From positions 992,001 through 1,056,000 of the forward strand of contig NZ_LN879456.1 in assembly GCF_001403615.1 (NCBI RefSeq): a stretch of 64,000 nucleotides of DNA, in the 5' to 3' direction. The first letter of the stretch is position 1; every line of letters begins with the position of its first letter. The stretch is from Desnuesiella massiliensis. Its GTDB lineage: Bacteria > Bacillota > Clostridia > Clostridiales > Clostridiaceae. This document shows positions 62,418-64,000 of the stretch, one piece after another. The position numbers were made by a program, and so were the translations under genes. The notes beneath the pieces are model-generated. The model worked only from the letters and a program-made list of their open reading frames with translations, had not been told where the DNA came from and did no database searches.

Positions 62418-62876
62418 TCATCCCAAAAATTTTATAAAATAATATATCAGTCCAACTAATACAGAAGAGCTTATGCCATAAACTAACACAGGACCAGCTA
62501 TTGTAAACATCTTAGCGCCTACTCCAAATACAAAGCCCTCTTTTTTAAATTCTATAGCTGGAGATACTATAGAGTTTGCAAAACCAGTTATAGGCACAAC
62601 GGTACCAGCTCCCGCAATATTGGCTATCTTATCGTAAATACCTATCCCTGTTAACAATGCTCCTATAAATACCATAATAATTGATACCCAGGTGCTTACC
62701 TCTTCTGCTGACATTCCCATATTGGTAAATACATTAAAGAAAAATTGGCCCACGTCGCAAATGAGTCCTCCAATTATAAAAGCATAAATACAGTGCTTTA
62801 TAAGCTTTGGTTTTGGCTCTACACTCTTTGATAGCTTTTGAAATCGAGTTTTTATTTTTTGTTCCTTATTATTCAT
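62418..62876 (-). CDS. spoVAC: Stage V sporulation protein AC
   Basis: SpoVAC is a mechanosensitive channel component in the spore inner membrane. The 152-residue protein has a basic N-terminus, about four membrane helices, and the family-specific FIIGGLICDVGQFF and PITGFANSIVSPAIE. The SD is AAGGAG. It is the first gene of spoVACDE and is separated from sigF by a terminator. Confidence 0.96.
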   Translation of the reverse strand: MNNKEQKIKTRFQKLSKSVEPKPKLIKHCIYAFIIGGLICDVGQFFFNVFTNMGMSAEEVSTWVSIIMVFIGALLTGIGIYDKIANIAGAGTVVPITGFANSIVSPAIEFKKEGFVFGVGAKMFTIAGPVLVYGISSSVLVGLIYYFIKFLG

Positions 62877-62969
62877 AAAAAATCTCCTTTAGATTCATTT
62901 TCATTAGTTCTATATTTTCAATTATTATTTGCGTTTTTTAAATTTTTAAACATAATGAATCTTCCAAAA

Positions 62970-63000
62970 AAAAGAATAAGGTCATACACCTTATTCTTTT
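62970..63000 (-). terminator. Terminator after sigF
   Basis: A perfect 13-bp stem (62970-62982 with 62988-63000) and a 5-base loop, overlapping the sigF stop, are followed by T-rich DNA on the minus strand. It ends the spoIIA operon before spoVAC. Confidence 0.9.
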
Positions 63001-63746
63001 AATATCTCTTTCATTTTTTTTAATACCTTTTTTTCAATCCTAGATACCTGAACCTGACTTATTCCAAGCATCTTAGCCACTTGTACCTGAGTTTTATCTT
63101 TAAAATATCTAAGCATTATTATTTGCCTAGCTTTTATATCTAAATCTCGTAGTGCCTCCTTTAGTGCTATTCTATCTATCATATTATTGTCTTCTTCTAC
63201 GTTTTCACTTAGCTTATCAATTAGGAGCACTGGAGCACCATCATCTTGATGTATGGTATCATATAGATATTGAAGGCTATTGGCTGATTCAATAGCAAAT
63301 ATTATCTCTTCTTTGTCAATGCCTGAAAACACAGCTAATTCTTCAATAGTTGGTTCTCTATCTAACTTCTTAGTAAGCTCCTCCTTGTCATAGTGAAGCT
63401 TTTTCGCAGTATTTTTTACATTTCTGCTTACCTTTATAATACCATCATCTCTTAAAAATCTTTTAATTTCACCTATTATCATAGGCACAGCATAGGTTGA
63501 GAATTTAACATTGTAATTAGTATCAAAATTATTAACGGCTTTAATGAGACCCATAGAACCTATTTGAAATATATCTTCATACTCATAGCCCCTATTTAAA
63601 AACTTTCTGCTAATGGAAGAAACCAGAGGGAGGTTAATCTCTATGATCTTATTCAAAGCTTCTTTATTTCCGGACTTAGCTAGTTGAATAAGATTAATAT
63701 TATCATCATAGTCATAAACTTGCTTTTTTAAAATTTCTTCATCCAT
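62991..63746 (-). CDS. sigF: Forespore sigma factor SigF
   Basis: SigF is the first forespore-specific sigma factor. The 251 residues show region 2 (FQIGSMGLIKAVNNFDTNYN and KFSTYAVPMIIGEIKRFLRD), region 3, and region 4.2 (TQVQVAKMLGISQVQVSRIE). The start is ATG 63746, 5 bp after AGGTGG. It directly follows spoIIAB, its anti-sigma factor, which confirms SigF over SigG. Confidence 0.96.
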   Translation of the reverse strand: MDEEILKKQVYDYDDNINLIQLAKSGNKEALNKIIEINLPLVSSISRKFLNRGYEYEDIFQIGSMGLIKAVNNFDTNYNVKFSTYAVPMIIGEIKRFLRDDGIIKVSRNVKNTAKKLHYDKEELTKKLDREPTIEELAVFSGIDKEEIIFAIESANSLQYLYDTIHQDDGAPVLLIDKLSENVEEDNNMIDRIALKEALRDLDIKARQIIMLRYFKDKTQVQVAKMLGISQVQVSRIEKKVLKKMKEILKE

Positions 63747-63755
63747 AAGCGCCAC

Positions 63756-64000
63756 CTAATTTAAAGATTTAAAGATTTTTTTCATTATAATAGTTGTACC
63801 CTTTCCTCTTTCACTTTTAACCTCTAAGCTATCCATAAAAGTTTCCATAACAGTAAAACCCATACCTGATCTTTCTAAATCTGGTCTTGAGGTGTATAAA
63901 GGCTCCATAGCTTTTGTTATATCTTCAATGCCCTTACCTTCATCTGCAATGATTATCGTTACTTCATTACCTTGAATTTCTGTTTGAATCCTTACTAGCC
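63756..64000 (-). CDS. spoIIAB: Anti-sigma F factor SpoIIAB (5' end off window)
   Basis: The C-terminal part of a GHKL-type kinase is visible: TIIIADEGKGIEDI as the G1 box and RSGMGFTVMETFMD as the G2 region, ending KKIFKSLN. SpoIIAB binds SigF and phosphorylates SpoIIAA. The 5' end lies beyond the right edge. It ends 10 bp before sigF. Confidence 0.95.
   Translation of the reverse strand, partial: LVRIQTEIQGNEVTIIIADEGKGIEDITKAMEPLYTSRPDLERSGMGFTVMETFMDSLEVKSERGKGTTIIMKKIFKSLN

Noticed and set aside
62877..62969. SigG promoter ahead of spoVAC
   Set aside because: One is expected from biology, but I could not find half-sites at proper spacing that stand out from the AT-rich background.

Overview
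This window looks like a piece of chromosome from a low-G+C, spore-forming anaerobe of the Clostridium sensu stricto type. The evidence is the very AT-rich DNA with strong Shine-Dalgarno (SD) sequences, a SCIFF peptide locus, sporulation genes (spoIIAB-sigF, spoVACDE, gpr-spoIIP, yqfC-yqfD, yunB, a bofC-like gene), an A-type RNase P RNA and pyruvate phosphate dikinase. Nearly all genes lie on the minus strand. The exceptions are hpt, a class A penicillin-binding protein, a CotS-like kinase, rpsT and one tiny peptide ORF.

Layout, left to right. 1-6.8 kb: scfB (cut by the left edge), scfA, a TIGR04086-type membrane protein, yajC, tgt, queA, ruvB, ruvA and a bofC-like gene. 6.8-8.8 kb: an accessory pocket between bofC and yebC, holding a GNAT acetyltransferase, a tiny hydrophobic peptide, a broken ORF and an orphan zinc-ribbon protein. 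A degraded copy of the yebC 3' end lies at its far side, so it looks like the scar of an insertion into the end of yebC. 8.8-15 kb: yebC, a YigZ/IMPACT protein, a MocR-type regulator, a nucleotidyltransferase, a small zinc protein and a long HflX GTPase with a JAMM-like N-terminus. 15-20 kb: hpt, yunB, PBP1A, dcd and rnpB. 20-27 kb: Nif3, trmK, a PH-domain membrane protein, sigA, dnaG (with a good SigH promoter match), a dGTPase and a CotS-like kinase. 28-43.5 kb: ppdK, ccpN, DUF4342, recO, era, cdd, a dgkA-PAP2 fusion, ybeY, pgpH, yqfD, yqfC, yqeY, rpsU, a HIT protein, mtaB, rsmE and prmA. 43.7-49.9 kb: the heat-shock operon hrcA-grpE-dnaK-dnaJ with a CIRCE operator, plus hemW. 49.9-58.2 kb: lepA, a yqxA-position gene, spoIIP, gpr, rpsT, holA and comEC. 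58.3-64 kb: a P-type ATPase homologue that has lost its catalytic residues, spoVAE, spoVAD, spoVAC, sigF and the end of spoIIAB.

Much of the order matches the Bacillus subtilis comEC-holA-rpsT-gpr-spoIIP-yqxA-lepA-hemW-hrcA-grpE-dnaK-dnaJ-prmA-rsmE-mtaB ... yqeY ... yqfC-yqfD ... era-recO ... ccpN ... dnaG-sigA-trmK-nif3 region, so most annotations are supported by both sequence and neighbours. phoH, which sits between yqfD and pgpH in B. subtilis, is absent there.

The most unusual features are: (1) an intact 861-residue P-type ATPase pseudoenzyme beside spoVA; (2) the JAMM metalloprotease-like signature at the N-terminus of HflX; (3) the yebC insertion scar; (4) recO, which seems able to start only at CTG; (5) a short palindromic element present twice in intergenic DNA; (6) several junctions where a hairpin or terminator overlaps the SD sequence of the next gene. 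I saw no complete mobile element, CRISPR array, rRNA or tRNA gene.
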